Positions 8,801-17,501 are shown, numbered from the stretch's first letter. The stretch: DNA of 64,000 nucleotides from Chitinophagales bacterium (GCA_017303855.1 JAFLBL010000017.1:1-64000), one strand, 5' to 3'. Program-made: numbers and translations. The notes: generated from the letters alone by a model not told the origin.

Positions 8801-9508
8801 CTACAAACGCATCTTGCGCTTCTCCATCAATTCACAAATCATTCCCGGATTTTTCTGCAGCTGTCCCTGCACAATCGCTTTGGGCCAGATGGCGCCGGTG
8901 GGGCAGGCATGCAGGCATTTGCCGCAGGAAGTACAGGTAACGGATTCGCCCCAGGGTGTATCGAAGTCGGAAATGATCCGTACCTGGTGACCGCGGTTTT
9001 TGATATCCCAGTTATGCGCGCCTTCCACTTCATTGCATACGCGTACACAGCGCGAACACATAATGCAGCGGTTATGATCCAATACATACCAGGGGTGCGA
9101 GGTATCCACTTCGCATTGCGGAAACAGGTGCGGGTAGCGGATGTGATCCAGGCCTACTTTGTACCCGAGATCCTGCAGTTCACATTGGCCATTGGCCACA
9201 CATACGGCACAAACGTGATTCCGCTCGGCAAAAAACAGTTCGGTGGTAATCCGCTGGTATTTCCGGATACGGTCCGTATTCGTACGGATGATCATGTTGG
9301 CGGCCACTTTTGTGGTACAGGCGCTGAGCAGTTTATTCATGCCTTCGATTTCCACGAGGCAAAGCCGGCAGGCACCGATATCCAGTATGCCTTTCAGGTG
9401 GCACATGGTGAGGATCTCAATATCATTTTCACGGCAGACCTCCAGTATGGATTTACCCGGATCCGCTTCTATCTTTTTATCATCTATTGTAATTGGTATG
9501 GTATTCAT
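8801..9508 (-). CDS. hoxU: NAD-linked hydrogenase diaphorase iron-sulfur subunit HoxU
   Basis: A 235-residue protein similar to the N-terminal part of NuoG. It begins with a [2Fe-2S] ferredoxin domain (MCHLKGILDIGACRLCLVEI), followed by the NuoG-type His/Cys cluster segment (HVCAVCVANGQCELQDLGY) and two [4Fe-4S] motifs, CIMCSRCVRVC and CTSCGKCLHAC, in the C-terminal half. It conducts electrons between HoxY and HoxF. It starts 15 bases after hoxF ends. All four cluster motifs are complete. Confidence 0.95.
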   Translation of the reverse strand: MNTIPITIDDKKIEADPGKSILEVCRENDIEILTMCHLKGILDIGACRLCLVEIEGMNKLLSACTTKVAANMIIRTNTDRIRKYQRITTELFFAERNHVCAVCVANGQCELQDLGYKVGLDHIRYPHLFPQCEVDTSHPWYVLDHNRCIMCSRCVRVCNEVEGAHNWDIKNRGHQVRIISDFDTPWGESVTCTSCGKCLHACPTGAIWPKAIVQGQLQKNPGMICELMEKRKMRL

Positions 9509-9523
9509 ATTACAGTCGTTGAA

Positions 9524-11179
9524 TCATTCGGATAAATCATGTGTCAGCATCCTGCTTTCGTACTCTTCCCGGAAATGCCGGAGGGTACTGAGCAGCGGAT
9601 TCGGGGCGGAACCACCCAGTCCGCAGAGGCTGGCTTCTTTTACATATACTGCCAGTTCTTCCAGCCGGTCCAGGTCAATCCGGGTGGCTTTATTGTCGCA
9701 TATTTTCTGCAACAGATCATGCAGCATACGGGTACCTACACGGCAGGGCACACATTTACCACAGCTTTCATCCATACAGAATTCCATGAAGAAGCGGGCC
9801 ACATCCACCATATCCGAACTTTTATCCATGATAATCAGTCCGCCGGAACCCATAATAGAACCCAGGCTCACCAGGGATTCATAATCCATTTTTACATCGA
9901 GGTGCGCGGCCGGAATACAACCACCTGAAGGTCCGCCGGTCTGCGCGGCTTTGAATTCCTCTCCGTGCTGGATACCGCCGCCGATATCAAAAACAATTTC
10001 GCGCAGCGTGGTGCCCATCGGCACTTCAATCAATCCCGCATTATTTATTTTACCCGCCAGTGCAAATACTTTAGTACCTGCGCTTTTCGGCGTACCGATT
10101 TCACTGTACCATTCACCCCCGTTTCGGATGATGGGTGCGATGGCCGCAAAGGTTTCCACATTATTGATTAATGTAGGTTTGCCCCAGAGACCCGATTCAG
10201 CCGGGAATGGCGGACGGGGTTTGGGTGTACCGCGTTTCCCTTCAATAGAAGCGATAAGGGCTGTTTCTTCCCCGCATACAAAAGCACCCGCGCCAATACG
10301 GACTTCAATGTCAAAGCTGAACGAACTGCCGAGGATATGCGAACCCAGCAAGCCCATTTTCTTTGCCTGCTTAATGGCCTGTTCAAACCGTTTGATCGCC
10401 AGCGGGTATTCACCACGGATATAGGCAAAGCCCTTGCTGGCCCCGATGGCATACCCCGCGATACACATACCCTCCAGTACACGATGCGGATTTCCTTCCA
10501 GTACACTGCGATCCATAAAGGCGCCGGGGTCACCTTCATCGCCATTGCAGATTACATATTTCTGGTCATTCACATATTTATATACACTTTCCCATTTCAA
10601 TCCGGTGGGGTAACCGGCACCACCGCGGCCGCGGATACGGCTGTGTTTTACTTCGGCGATTACTTCTTCCGGACTGAGTTCAAACAATGCTTTATCGAGG
10701 GCCACATAGCCATCATGCGCGAGATAGTCTTCAATGCGTTCCGGATTCAAAGTGCCGCAATCTTTGAGTGCGATCTTCAGTTGTTTTTTAAAATAGGGAT
10801 CCTCCCTGGCATCCAGAAAAGGTTTTTCCCTTAAGTCGGCGAAGAGCAGCAGGTCCTCCAGCGGTTTTTTCTCTACCAGCTGACTTTGCACAATCTTTTC
10901 AATATTGCTGCAATCCACTTTCTGGTACATATTGTAACCGGGCAGGCATTTCAGCAACGGGCCCTGGTTGCAGGGACCCATACAGCCGGTGGGTATTACC
11001 TCCACTTCGTGTTCAATTCCCCGGGCTTTAATTTCTTCCTGCAATTTCTTCATCACTTCCTCCGCACCAGAGGAAAGGCAACCGGCTCCGCAACAAACAC
11101 ATATTTTCTGTTTGCCGGTTTGACTGAATTCCCGGTTCTTTTCCGCCTGTATGATAGTCTTTAATTCTTGCCGGTTCAT
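9524..11179 (-). CDS. hoxF: NAD-linked hydrogenase diaphorase subunit HoxF (NADH/FMN binding)
   Basis: A 551-residue NuoF-like protein. The N-terminal 110 residues form a thioredoxin-like [2Fe-2S] domain (ICVCCGAGCLSSG and TGCMGPCNQGP). The central part holds the FMN- and NADH-binding motifs RGRGGAGYPTGLKW and GDEGDPGAFMDR, and the C-terminus has the [4Fe-4S] motif ESCGKCVPCRVG plus a later Cys in SLCGLGG. It exchanges electrons with NAD(H). Its ATG overlaps the stop region of hoxE by four bases, so translation is coupled. The N-terminal ferredoxin-like domain is as in cyanobacterial HoxF and in HydB-type proteins; the operon context decides for HoxF. Confidence 0.95.
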   Translation of the reverse strand: MNRQELKTIIQAEKNREFSQTGKQKICVCCGAGCLSSGAEEVMKKLQEEIKARGIEHEVEVIPTGCMGPCNQGPLLKCLPGYNMYQKVDCSNIEKIVQSQLVEKKPLEDLLLFADLREKPFLDAREDPYFKKQLKIALKDCGTLNPERIEDYLAHDGYVALDKALFELSPEEVIAEVKHSRIRGRGGAGYPTGLKWESVYKYVNDQKYVICNGDEGDPGAFMDRSVLEGNPHRVLEGMCIAGYAIGASKGFAYIRGEYPLAIKRFEQAIKQAKKMGLLGSHILGSSFSFDIEVRIGAGAFVCGEETALIASIEGKRGTPKPRPPFPAESGLWGKPTLINNVETFAAIAPIIRNGGEWYSEIGTPKSAGTKVFALAGKINNAGLIEVPMGTTLREIVFDIGGGIQHGEEFKAAQTGGPSGGCIPAAHLDVKMDYESLVSLGSIMGSGGLIIMDKSSDMVDVARFFMEFCMDESCGKCVPCRVGTRMLHDLLQKICDNKATRIDLDRLEELAVYVKEASLCGLGGSAPNPLLSTLRHFREEYESRMLTHDLSE

Positions 11180-11685
11180 ATCTTTCCGATTTTAGCGTTC
11201 AGTTTCTGAATAATTTCTTCCGGACTGGCTTTGGCCTGCACTTCTTCATCAATCACCACGGCCGGTGCCAGGCCACAGGCACCGATGCAACGGGCTACCT
11301 GTACCCCCAGTTTATTGTCCGCGCTTACTTTACCGGGGGCGATACCGGTTTCTTTTTCTATCGCCTGCAATATCTGCTGGGCGCCTTTTACATAGCAGGC
11401 GGTACCGGTACAGACCAGGCAAGTGTGTTCTCCTTTTGATTTCAGGGAAAAGAAATGGTAAAAAGTAACGGTAGAGTATACCCGGGATGGAGGCAGCCGG
11501 AGGGCTTTGGTAATATAGGTCAGCACTTCTTTCGGCAGGTGCCCGTATGCGTTCTGGGCGGTATGCAGTATTTCAATCAGGGCATCCGGCTGATAGTTTT
11601 CCTTCTTCAGTTTGGCGGCAATCAGTTTTACGCGGGGGTCCGTTTTGGGCAATTCCTTTCCAGGAACAGCGGTATCGCTTTTCAT
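11176..11685 (-). CDS. hoxE: NAD-linked hydrogenase subunit HoxE (NuoE-like)
   Basis: A 169-residue member of the NuoE/24-kDa family with one [2Fe-2S] cluster: CTGTACYVKGA (residues about 94-104) and CIGACGLAP (about 136-144) give the four cysteines. The N-terminal helical domain (residues 1-80) is typical. It is the first gene of the minus-strand hoxEFUYH operon and faces echA across a 347-base divergent intergenic region. In related enzymes HoxE is an extra electron-transfer subunit that may contact ferredoxin; whether that holds here is unknown. Confidence 0.93.
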   Translation of the reverse strand: MKSDTAVPGKELPKTDPRVKLIAAKLKKENYQPDALIEILHTAQNAYGHLPKEVLTYITKALRLPPSRVYSTVTFYHFFSLKSKGEHTCLVCTGTACYVKGAQQILQAIEKETGIAPGKVSADNKLGVQVARCIGACGLAPAVVIDEEVQAKASPEEIIQKLNAKIGKI

Positions 11686-12032
11686 AAATAGTTCTCCCGG
11701 ATTTTTATAGTTGAATAAAAATGAGTTGGAAGGGCAATCGTTTTTGTACGTGGCTGGCAGATCATAATGCCTTGTACGGTTAGTGACAATGCGAAACTAT
11801 ACAGGCTTATGAATGCCGGATATGATTAAAGTCATGCGTACATGTGTTGTTTTACAAGTTACTGCATCATAGAGGGCTGTGTCTCTTTTCCGGATGATTC
11901 AGTGACATTCTCCTGACAATCGGCGGTTGAAAAATTACAACATATCATATCCGGGTCTGATAGACGTCAATAATCGCGGGCCCGGTTTTTCCTAATATAG
12001 CATCCGCTTAGCCATTCTAAATTCATCGCCAT
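11686..12032. promoter_or_regulatory. divergent control region between the Hox and Ech hydrogenase operons
   Basis: No gene is visible. An 11-base inverted repeat, CCGGATATGAT at 11816-11826 and ATCATATCCGG at 11944-11954, lies 117 bases apart in the middle of this region, placed as two half-sites or two operators of one regulator that could serve both operons. No TAnnTTTG box was found in a convincing position for either gene, so a non-housekeeping sigma factor or an activator is possible (inference). Confidence 0.45.
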
Positions 12033-13898
12033 ATGAATTTCTATCTTACAGGATTGTATTTCCTGCCACTGATCGTGGGTGGGATACTCCTCATCGCGCC
12101 GGCAAAGATTTCCAGACCCCTGGTTATTCTTTCTTCCCTTATATTATCTGTGCTGGCTCTCCTTGTTTTTTTCTCTGTCAGTGAACCTGTTTATTTCAGT
12201 GTGCCCCATTATGTGAGTCAGCTGGTAGCGGGTGCGGATGTACTCATGCTGATGTACTTCCTGTGGGTGGCCCTGCAGCGGAAAAGTCTGCTGGTGGGTA
12301 TCCTGAGTGTGGTACAACTGGCCGGTCTGTTGTATATATTGAAGAATCTGTCTGGCGGAGAAACGCTGCAGTTTATGGTGGACCGACTGAGTACGTTCAT
12401 GTTTCTGCTCATTAATATTATCAGCGGCATCATCGCCGTCTTTACTCTCCGCTATATTGATGAAGAGGAATGCAGTGCTTTCCGGAAAAAATTCTTCATG
12501 GCGCTCTTGTTCTGGTTTATCGGGGCGATGAACCTGGTGGTTTCCGCGGACAACCTGGAGTATTTCTTCCTGTTCTTTGAACTCACCACACTGGCTTCCT
12601 TTCTCTTTATCGGTTTCCGGAAAGATGCGGTATCCGTTCAGAATGCCATCACCGCATTGTGGATGAACCAGCTGGGTGGTATCGCCATTCTCGCGGCTAT
12701 CTTCTTTATCATGTATAATGGCTATGGAGAGATTACGTTTACCAACCTGCTTGCGCATACGGGAGCGGATGGACTGTTATTGCCGCTGGCCTTACTGAGT
12801 ATAGCCGCGTTGATCAAAGGAGCGCAACTGCCTTTCAGTAAATGGTTACTGGGCGCCATGGTGGCTCCCACACCGGTAAGTGCCCTGCTGCACTCTTCCA
12901 CTATGGTGAAGATTGCGCCTTTTATCATATTGCGTTTATCACCTGCCATTAAAGACACCCCGGTGGCCATGGTCATTGTGGGTCTGACAGGTTTTGTATT
13001 TATCGCGTCCGCCATCAGTGCCTTATCACAGGATAATTTCAAGCGTATACTGGCTCACTCCACCATTGCCCTGCTGGCCCTGATGATTATGATGGGAGCT
13101 ATCGGTACTCCGGTTACCATAGTGGCGGCCCTGGTGCTGGTGCTGTTCCATGGTATTTCAAAATGTATGCTCTTCCTGAACGCGGGTATACTGGAGCGGG
13201 TCTTTCATCTCAAGCAATCATCCGATATGGACCGGCTCAGCGAGAGTGGTCCTTTTACCGCCCTGGTGATGACGATTGGTTTTATGTCATTGCTGCTTCC
13301 TCCTTTCGGGGCTTTTATCGGCAAATGGCTGAGTATTGAAACACTGGGCGCACTGGCAACGGAAAAGAAATTACTGGGAGCATTGGTGCTTGTTGCCGTG
13401 GCCGGTGGTGGTGCGGTATTGTCCTTATTGTATTTCAAAGTAATGGGACTGTTAATCAACCGGACCGGTGAAAAGGATCAGTTGCGTTTTGAAAATACGG
13501 GACCATATTATTCTGCTACCATTTATATATTACTTGGCCTGGTATTGATAACTGTTGCCGGACTTCCGTTATTACTCACTTATTATTTCGCACCGGTAGC
13601 CGCGGCAGTACATGGCAGTCCGGTACCCGTGCTGAATGAAGGCTGGAACCTGTTTATCGGTACCATGCGGATACCGCTGTTGCCGATGCTGATTGCTTTC
13701 TTCCTGTTGCCTGTAACCATTCTGCTGGCCATGTTTATCCGTTTCAGGCATGCGGACCGCGCGAAGGAATATATGTGCGGGGAGAAAATCAATTACTCTT
13801 TTTCATCCTTCTATTTCTCCACTGACCGGGCTATCCCGTATTTTTCAGCGGCGGGCATCCTGTTTTTTATCGCGCTGATTGCAGTGGCACTGATTTAA
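12033..13898 (+). CDS. echA: Ech-type hydrogenase membrane subunit EchA (NuoL/MrpA antiporter family)
   Basis: A 621-residue integral membrane protein with at least 14 helices, of the NuoL/HyfB proton-pumping family. Conserved antiporter elements include the acidic helix segment YFFLFFELTTLASF, the Lys-containing helix IAALIKGAQLPFSKWLLGAM with TPVSALLHSSTMV following, and a Lys/His region LFHGISKCMLFL. In energy-converting hydrogenases this subunit translocates H+ or Na+ when electrons pass between ferredoxin and protons. It is the first gene of a plus-strand operon whose order (A-B-C-D-E, then F) equals the ech operon order known from Methanosarcina and Desulfovibrio. A C-terminal segment (YMCGEKINYS) is also seen in related HyfB-like proteins. 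Confidence 0.88.
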   Translation: MNFYLTGLYFLPLIVGGILLIAPAKISRPLVILSSLILSVLALLVFFSVSEPVYFSVPHYVSQLVAGADVLMLMYFLWVALQRKSLLVGILSVVQLAGLLYILKNLSGGETLQFMVDRLSTFMFLLINIISGIIAVFTLRYIDEEECSAFRKKFFMALLFWFIGAMNLVVSADNLEYFFLFFELTTLASFLFIGFRKDAVSVQNAITALWMNQLGGIAILAAIFFIMYNGYGEITFTNLLAHTGADGLLLPLALLSIAALIKGAQLPFSKWLLGAMVAPTPVSALLHSSTMVKIAPFIILRLSPAIKDTPVAMVIVGLTGFVFIASAISALSQDNFKRILAHSTIALLALMIMMGAIGTPVTIVAALVLVLFHGISKCMLFLNAGILERVFHLKQSSDMDRLSESGPFTALVMTIGFMSLLLPPFGAFIGKWLSIETLGALATEKKLLGALVLVAVAGGGAVLSLLYFKVMGLLINRTGEKDQLRFENTGPYYSATIYILLGLVLITVAGLPLLLTYYFAPVAAAVHGSPVPVLNEGWNLFIGTMRIPLLPMLIAFFLLPVTILLAMFIRFRHADRAKEYMCGEKINYSFSSFYFSTDRAIPYFSAAGILFFIALIAVALI

Positions 13899-13908
13899 AT
13901 TGTTTGTT

Positions 13909-14748
13909 ATGAACGATTACCTGATACCCGTTCTCTTAATTGTACTGGCCCCGGTTATTGGCGGCCTGGTTTACGGATTTGAACGCATTGTAAAAGCGCG
14001 GATGCAGCGCCGGATCGGACCTCCGCTGTTGCAACCCTTCTATGATTTTCTGAAACTGGCAGACAAACGGCAGATGATGGTACATTCCACCCATGCTTTT
14101 CTCGGTATCATGCATTTTGTCTCCTTGTGGTTTGCGCTGGCCGTTTTGTTACTCGGGGGCGATCTGATCCTGGTGATCTTCCTGCACCTGCTGTCTACGG
14201 CCTTACTGATTCTGGCCGGCTATAGTACCCGTTCCATTTTCAGTCATCTGGGTGCCAACCGGATGGCCATCAGCGTACTCGCTTATGAGCCGGTACTGAT
14301 CATTATTGCGGTCAGTATATTTATGATCAATGGCAGTTTTGACACCGCGTTGGTATTTGCGGGTAATGAACCCTTATTGTATAAAATGCCGCTTGCCTTT
14401 ATTGCCTTGTTACTGGTGCTGCCGATCAAACTGAAAAAATCTCCTTTTGATGTGGCCGAAGCACACCAGGAAATAACCGGCGGGGTGGAACTTGAATTCT
14501 CCGGGTTATTTTTTGAAGCCGTATATACAGCCAAATGGCTGGATTACATCTTCTGCTATACGCTGGTATTTCTTTTTGCCGGCAGCAATATTTTACTCGG
14601 ACTGGGACTGATGGCGTTTACGTTTTTATACCTGAATGCACTGGATAATTCCTCCGCCCGGGTGAATTATAAACAGATGCTTCGTTTTTCACTGGGCGTG
14701 GCATTTACGCTGGCCTTTATTAATTTAATCATCAATAGTCTGCTATGA
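13909..14748 (+). CDS. echB: Ech-type hydrogenase membrane subunit EchB (NuoH family)
   Basis: A 279-residue membrane protein of the NuoH/HycD family with about eight helices. Signatures are RRIGPPLLQPFYDFLKLADK (residues about 35-54) and PFDVAEAHQEITGGVELEFS in the quinone/cluster-proximal loop, with the conserved acidic residues. It anchors the EchCDEF hydrophilic arm to the membrane. The ATG at 13909 gives a normal N-terminus; an upstream TTG in frame at 13900 would add three residues. It overlaps echC by the ATGA four-base arrangement. Confidence 0.92.
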   Translation: MNDYLIPVLLIVLAPVIGGLVYGFERIVKARMQRRIGPPLLQPFYDFLKLADKRQMMVHSTHAFLGIMHFVSLWFALAVLLLGGDLILVIFLHLLSTALLILAGYSTRSIFSHLGANRMAISVLAYEPVLIIIAVSIFMINGSFDTALVFAGNEPLLYKMPLAFIALLLVLPIKLKKSPFDVAEAHQEITGGVELEFSGLFFEAVYTAKWLDYIFCYTLVFLFAGSNILLGLGLMAFTFLYLNALDNSSARVNYKQMLRFSLGVAFTLAFINLIINSLL

Positions 14749-15269
14749 ACCTGGCCGCTTACCGGAAAAAATCACCCTGGATCCTGCATTATAATGCAGG
14801 GGGCTGTAATGGCTGTGATATTGAAATCCTGGCTTGTCTGAGTCCCAAATATGATATTGAGCGATTCGGAATGATCAATACCGGGAATCCCAAGCAATCG
14901 GATATCTTACTCGTTACCGGGCCGGTAACCAAACGCTCACGGGAACGCCTGGTCGAAATATATGCCCAGATGCCCGAACCCAAAGTGGTGATCAGTTGTG
15001 GCGCCTGCGCCAGTACCGGCGGCGTATTCCGCGGCATGTATAACTGTGAAGGCGGGATTGATCAGTTTATCCCGGTGGATGTGTATGTATGCGGTTGTGG
15101 TACCCGGCCGGAACAAATCATTGACGGGGTGGTACAGGCGCTGGCCATACTGGAGAAAAAGACCAAAGCATTGGAAGAACCGGTGCAACTGAAGCGGGCT
15201 GCCAAACAGGAAGAAGGGCAACTGAACCGCCGGGAGCTGGCGGATGATATAAAACCGTTACTGACATGA
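14745..15269 (+). CDS. echC: Ech-type hydrogenase small subunit EchC (NuoB family)
   Basis: A 174-residue NuoB-like small subunit that carries the proximal [4Fe-4S] cluster. Cysteines are in AGGCNGCDIEIL (residues about 20-31), SCGACASTGG (about 85-94) and VCGCGTRPEQ (about 116-125). The last motif is unusual: most NuoB/EchC proteins have V-P-G-C-P-P-R-P-E or close to it, whereas both prolines are replaced here and an additional Cys precedes Gly. The cluster ligand itself is kept. The C-terminal 30 residues are charged. Start and stop both overlap neighbours by four bases. Confidence 0.9.
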   Translation: MNLAAYRKKSPWILHYNAGGCNGCDIEILACLSPKYDIERFGMINTGNPKQSDILLVTGPVTKRSRERLVEIYAQMPEPKVVISCGACASTGGVFRGMYNCEGGIDQFIPVDVYVCGCGTRPEQIIDGVVQALAILEKKTKALEEPVQLKRAAKQEEGQLNRRELADDIKPLLT

Positions 15270-15607
15270 AAAAAATTGAAACCACGCTGGAGCACCTGCG
15301 AAAAGATATAGCGGCATTCTATAATCCCGGACTGCATCATTTTATGGTGATGAACGCGGTGGAAACCGGGGAGCAGATGGAAGTGCAATGGTTTTTCGCG
15401 GATTATGCGCATCCCTGCGAGACCACCTGCTTTTATGCCCTGACTGGCCGGGAGGATGAAGTACCCAGTATAAAAGATATTGTGTTGTCTGCCTGGGTAG
15501 CGGAAGCCGAACTGGTGGACCTGATGAATATCAAGGTGGAGAATACGGCAAAAGGCTTTGTCTTGGAACCTGATTTTGAAAGCGGACCCTTATTAAAGAA
15601 AAAATAG
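15266..15607 (+). CDS. echD: Ech-type hydrogenase subunit EchD (NuoC-like)
   Basis: A 113-residue protein in the position of EchD, the short NuoC-like subunit between small and large subunit genes. Similarity is weak, as is usual for this subunit, but the C-terminal pattern VPSIKDIVLSAWVAEAELVD followed by G-F-V-L-E-P is the end of the NuoC/30-kDa fold, where W-x-E-R-E and D-x-F-G are degenerate. It would support assembly of the hydrophilic arm. Call relies on operon order plus this fragmentary pattern. Confidence 0.75.
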   Translation: MKKIETTLEHLRKDIAAFYNPGLHHFMVMNAVETGEQMEVQWFFADYAHPCETTCFYALTGREDEVPSIKDIVLSAWVAEAELVDLMNIKVENTAKGFVLEPDFESGPLLKKK

Positions 15608-15608
15608 T

Positions 15609-16697
15609 ATGGGAAGACAATACGAAATACCCGTTGGCGCGCAGCATATTTCCCTGCTGGAGCCCCTGCATTTTAAATTTACAACGGAAAACGAAAAGAT
15701 CATAAAGACGGATGCGAATGTCTATTATGTACACCGGGGAATAGAGCAGGCCTGTGTAACGAAATTTAAATTCCGCCAGGTCAGTTTTGTGGTAGGCCGC
15801 GTATGTGGCTTATGTTCCATTTCACATACCACAGCTTATTCGCAGGTGGCGGAGAAATTACTGAAACTGGAGATTCCGAAAAAAGCGAAGTACCTGCGGA
15901 TGCTGGTGATTGAGCTGGATCGTATTCACTCGCATTTGCTTTGCCTGAGTCATGTGGCCGAGAACTCCGGTTTTGAGGCATTGTTTATGAAAACCATGAT
16001 GTACAGGGAGTTTTCCATGGAACTGCTCGAGGCCGTATGCGGCAACCGGATTCAGTATGATTTTTCCATCGTGGGCGGAGTTACCCGTGACCTGCGTACG
16101 GATGTGGCACAGCAGATCTTGCAGCGATTGAAAACATTTATGCCGCAACTGGATGAGCTGGTCGGTATTTATGAAAATAACTGGACCTTATCGCTGAAGA
16201 ATAAAGGAGTGGGCGTGCTGACCAGGGAACAAGCGATGCAGCTGAATGTGGTCGGACCATTTGCCCGTGCGGCCGGTCTGGAGGTAGATGTGCGGAATGA
16301 AACGGAAGACCTGCTGCCCTGGAAAGAAGTGGGTTTTGAGATGATAACGGATACTGCCGGTGATGTACATGCGCGGAATATGATCCGGTTACGCGAGATT
16401 TATGTTTCCATCCGCATCATTCAGAACATCATCAATGGCTTGCCGGAAGGAGAGCTGGTAACCGAAACGAAGGCGTTTCCGGAAGGAGAAGCCACTGTAC
16501 GGCTCGAGGCGCCGAGAGGTGAACTCTTTTATTATGCCAAGGGAAACAAGACACAGGTACTGGAAAGACTGAAAATAAAAGCGCCGACTTTTTCCAATGT
16601 AGCGGGGATGGTGAAGGCGTTTGAAGGAAATGAATACGCGTCAGCACCGGCGATTATAGCGTCCTATGATCCGTGTTTGTCGTGTACAGCGAGATAG
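15609..16697 (+). CDS. echE: Ech-type [NiFe]-hydrogenase large subunit EchE (NuoD family)
   Basis: A 362-residue group 4 hydrogenase large subunit. Both nickel-ligand pairs are present: GRVCGLCSISHT (residues about 64-75) and DPCLSCTAR at the very C-terminus. This separates it from NuoD, which lost these cysteines. The protein ends exactly at the Arg after the last CxxC pair, so there is no C-terminal peptide to be cleaved, as reported for some Ech and CooH enzymes; it should not need a HoxW-type protease. It reduces protons with electrons from ferredoxin or runs in reverse. It is followed by a 315-base gap containing a repeat element before echF. Confidence 0.95.
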   Translation: MGRQYEIPVGAQHISLLEPLHFKFTTENEKIIKTDANVYYVHRGIEQACVTKFKFRQVSFVVGRVCGLCSISHTTAYSQVAEKLLKLEIPKKAKYLRMLVIELDRIHSHLLCLSHVAENSGFEALFMKTMMYREFSMELLEAVCGNRIQYDFSIVGGVTRDLRTDVAQQILQRLKTFMPQLDELVGIYENNWTLSLKNKGVGVLTREQAMQLNVVGPFARAAGLEVDVRNETEDLLPWKEVGFEMITDTAGDVHARNMIRLREIYVSIRIIQNIINGLPEGELVTETKAFPEGEATVRLEAPRGELFYYAKGNKTQVLERLKIKAPTFSNVAGMVKAFEGNEYASAPAIIASYDPCLSCTAR

Positions 16698-16801
16698 GGA
16701 AGACAAGCCGGGAGTCGTGAATACAGTCTCTCTGCGGTTATATTACCGCGGAGAGCGCGGAGTTCGCGGAGAATAGAGGAATGCTGAGAATGGAAATGGT
16801 G

Positions 16802-16997
16802 GGATGAGTAATGAGTAATCAGTAATGAGTAGCTGGCTGGACAGACTTCCTGGAATTGAATATAATAGTAATAGAATAATTAACAAGAATGAGAATAGTA
16901 ATCATTAAATAAGTACCGTGGTATGATGGAGTACACTTTCTGCTTTAGTACACCACTCATTACTCATTATTGATTACTCATAGCGATTACTCATTCT
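16802..16997. repeat. intergenic repeat element with terminal GAGTAATGAGTA inverted repeats (copy 2)
   Basis: About 196 bases between echE and echF. The left end GGATGAGTAATGAGTAATC is mirrored at the right end by CTCATTATTGATTACTCAT. The whole stretch matches the reverse complement of 8511-8693, including the inner blocks AGTAGCTGGCTGGACAGACTT and ACTTTCTGCTTTAG. It encodes no protein. Together the two copies define a repeat family that has inserted into both hydrogenase operons of this island. Position 16698-16801 before it shows no other feature. Confidence 0.75.
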
Positions 16998-17012
16998 TCA
17001 AATTGCATAATC

Positions 17013-17501
17013 ATGAAGACATTTTTCTCCGCCCTCGGCAATCTCCTGAAGAAACCGGTTACGACCAGGTATCCGTTTGAGCAGACGTATAAGCCCGATG
17101 ATTACCGCGGGCTGATCGGGTTTGAAGAGAGTCTTTGTATCTGGTGCCGCCGTTGTGAAGCGGTATGTCCGCCGGGTGCGATTGTGTTTTCGCAGGATAT
17201 GGAAGGGAAACAGACTTATCATTATAACCGGGCCGTTTGTATTTATTGTCATGAATGTGTGCGCGCCTGTCCGAAAGAAGGGGCTATTTTCCAGACAGCC
17301 GAACCCGCTCCATGTGCGCTGAAAGAAGAGAATATCAACAATGGCTGGAACAAGCTGTTTGATGAGTCGCTGGAAAGCCGTGAGTTGTATGCGGCGGAGA
17401 AAAAACGAAAAACGGCGGAGAAAGCGGCTGCGGACAAAGCGGCGGCCGCCGCAAAAAAAGCGGCTGATGATAAAGCGGCCGCGGACAATTCAACCGAGTA
17501 A
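17013..17501 (+). CDS. echF: Ech-type hydrogenase ferredoxin-like subunit EchF (NuoI family)
   Basis: A 162-residue protein with two [4Fe-4S] motifs, CIWCRRCEAVCPPGA (residues about 47-61) and CIYCHECVRACPKEG (about 77-91), as in EchF/NuoI, which take electrons from soluble ferredoxin. The last 30 residues are an Ala/Lys/Asp-rich tail (repeated A-A-A-D-K-A units) not seen in typical EchF; the DNA there is a GCGGCN repeat, so it may have expanded by slippage. It is separated from echE by a repeat element but lies on the same strand, with hypA 20 bases after. Confidence 0.9.
   Translation: MKTFFSALGNLLKKPVTTRYPFEQTYKPDDYRGLIGFEESLCIWCRRCEAVCPPGAIVFSQDMEGKQTYHYNRAVCIYCHECVRACPKEGAIFQTAEPAPCALKEENINNGWNKLFDESLESRELYAAEKKRKTAEKAAADKAAAAAKKAADDKAAADNSTE

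Noticed and set aside
11751..11775. Sigma-54-like promoter (TGGCA...TGC) in the hox/ech control region
   Set aside because: The GG to GC spacing is one base too long for the -24/-12 consensus and the match is weak.
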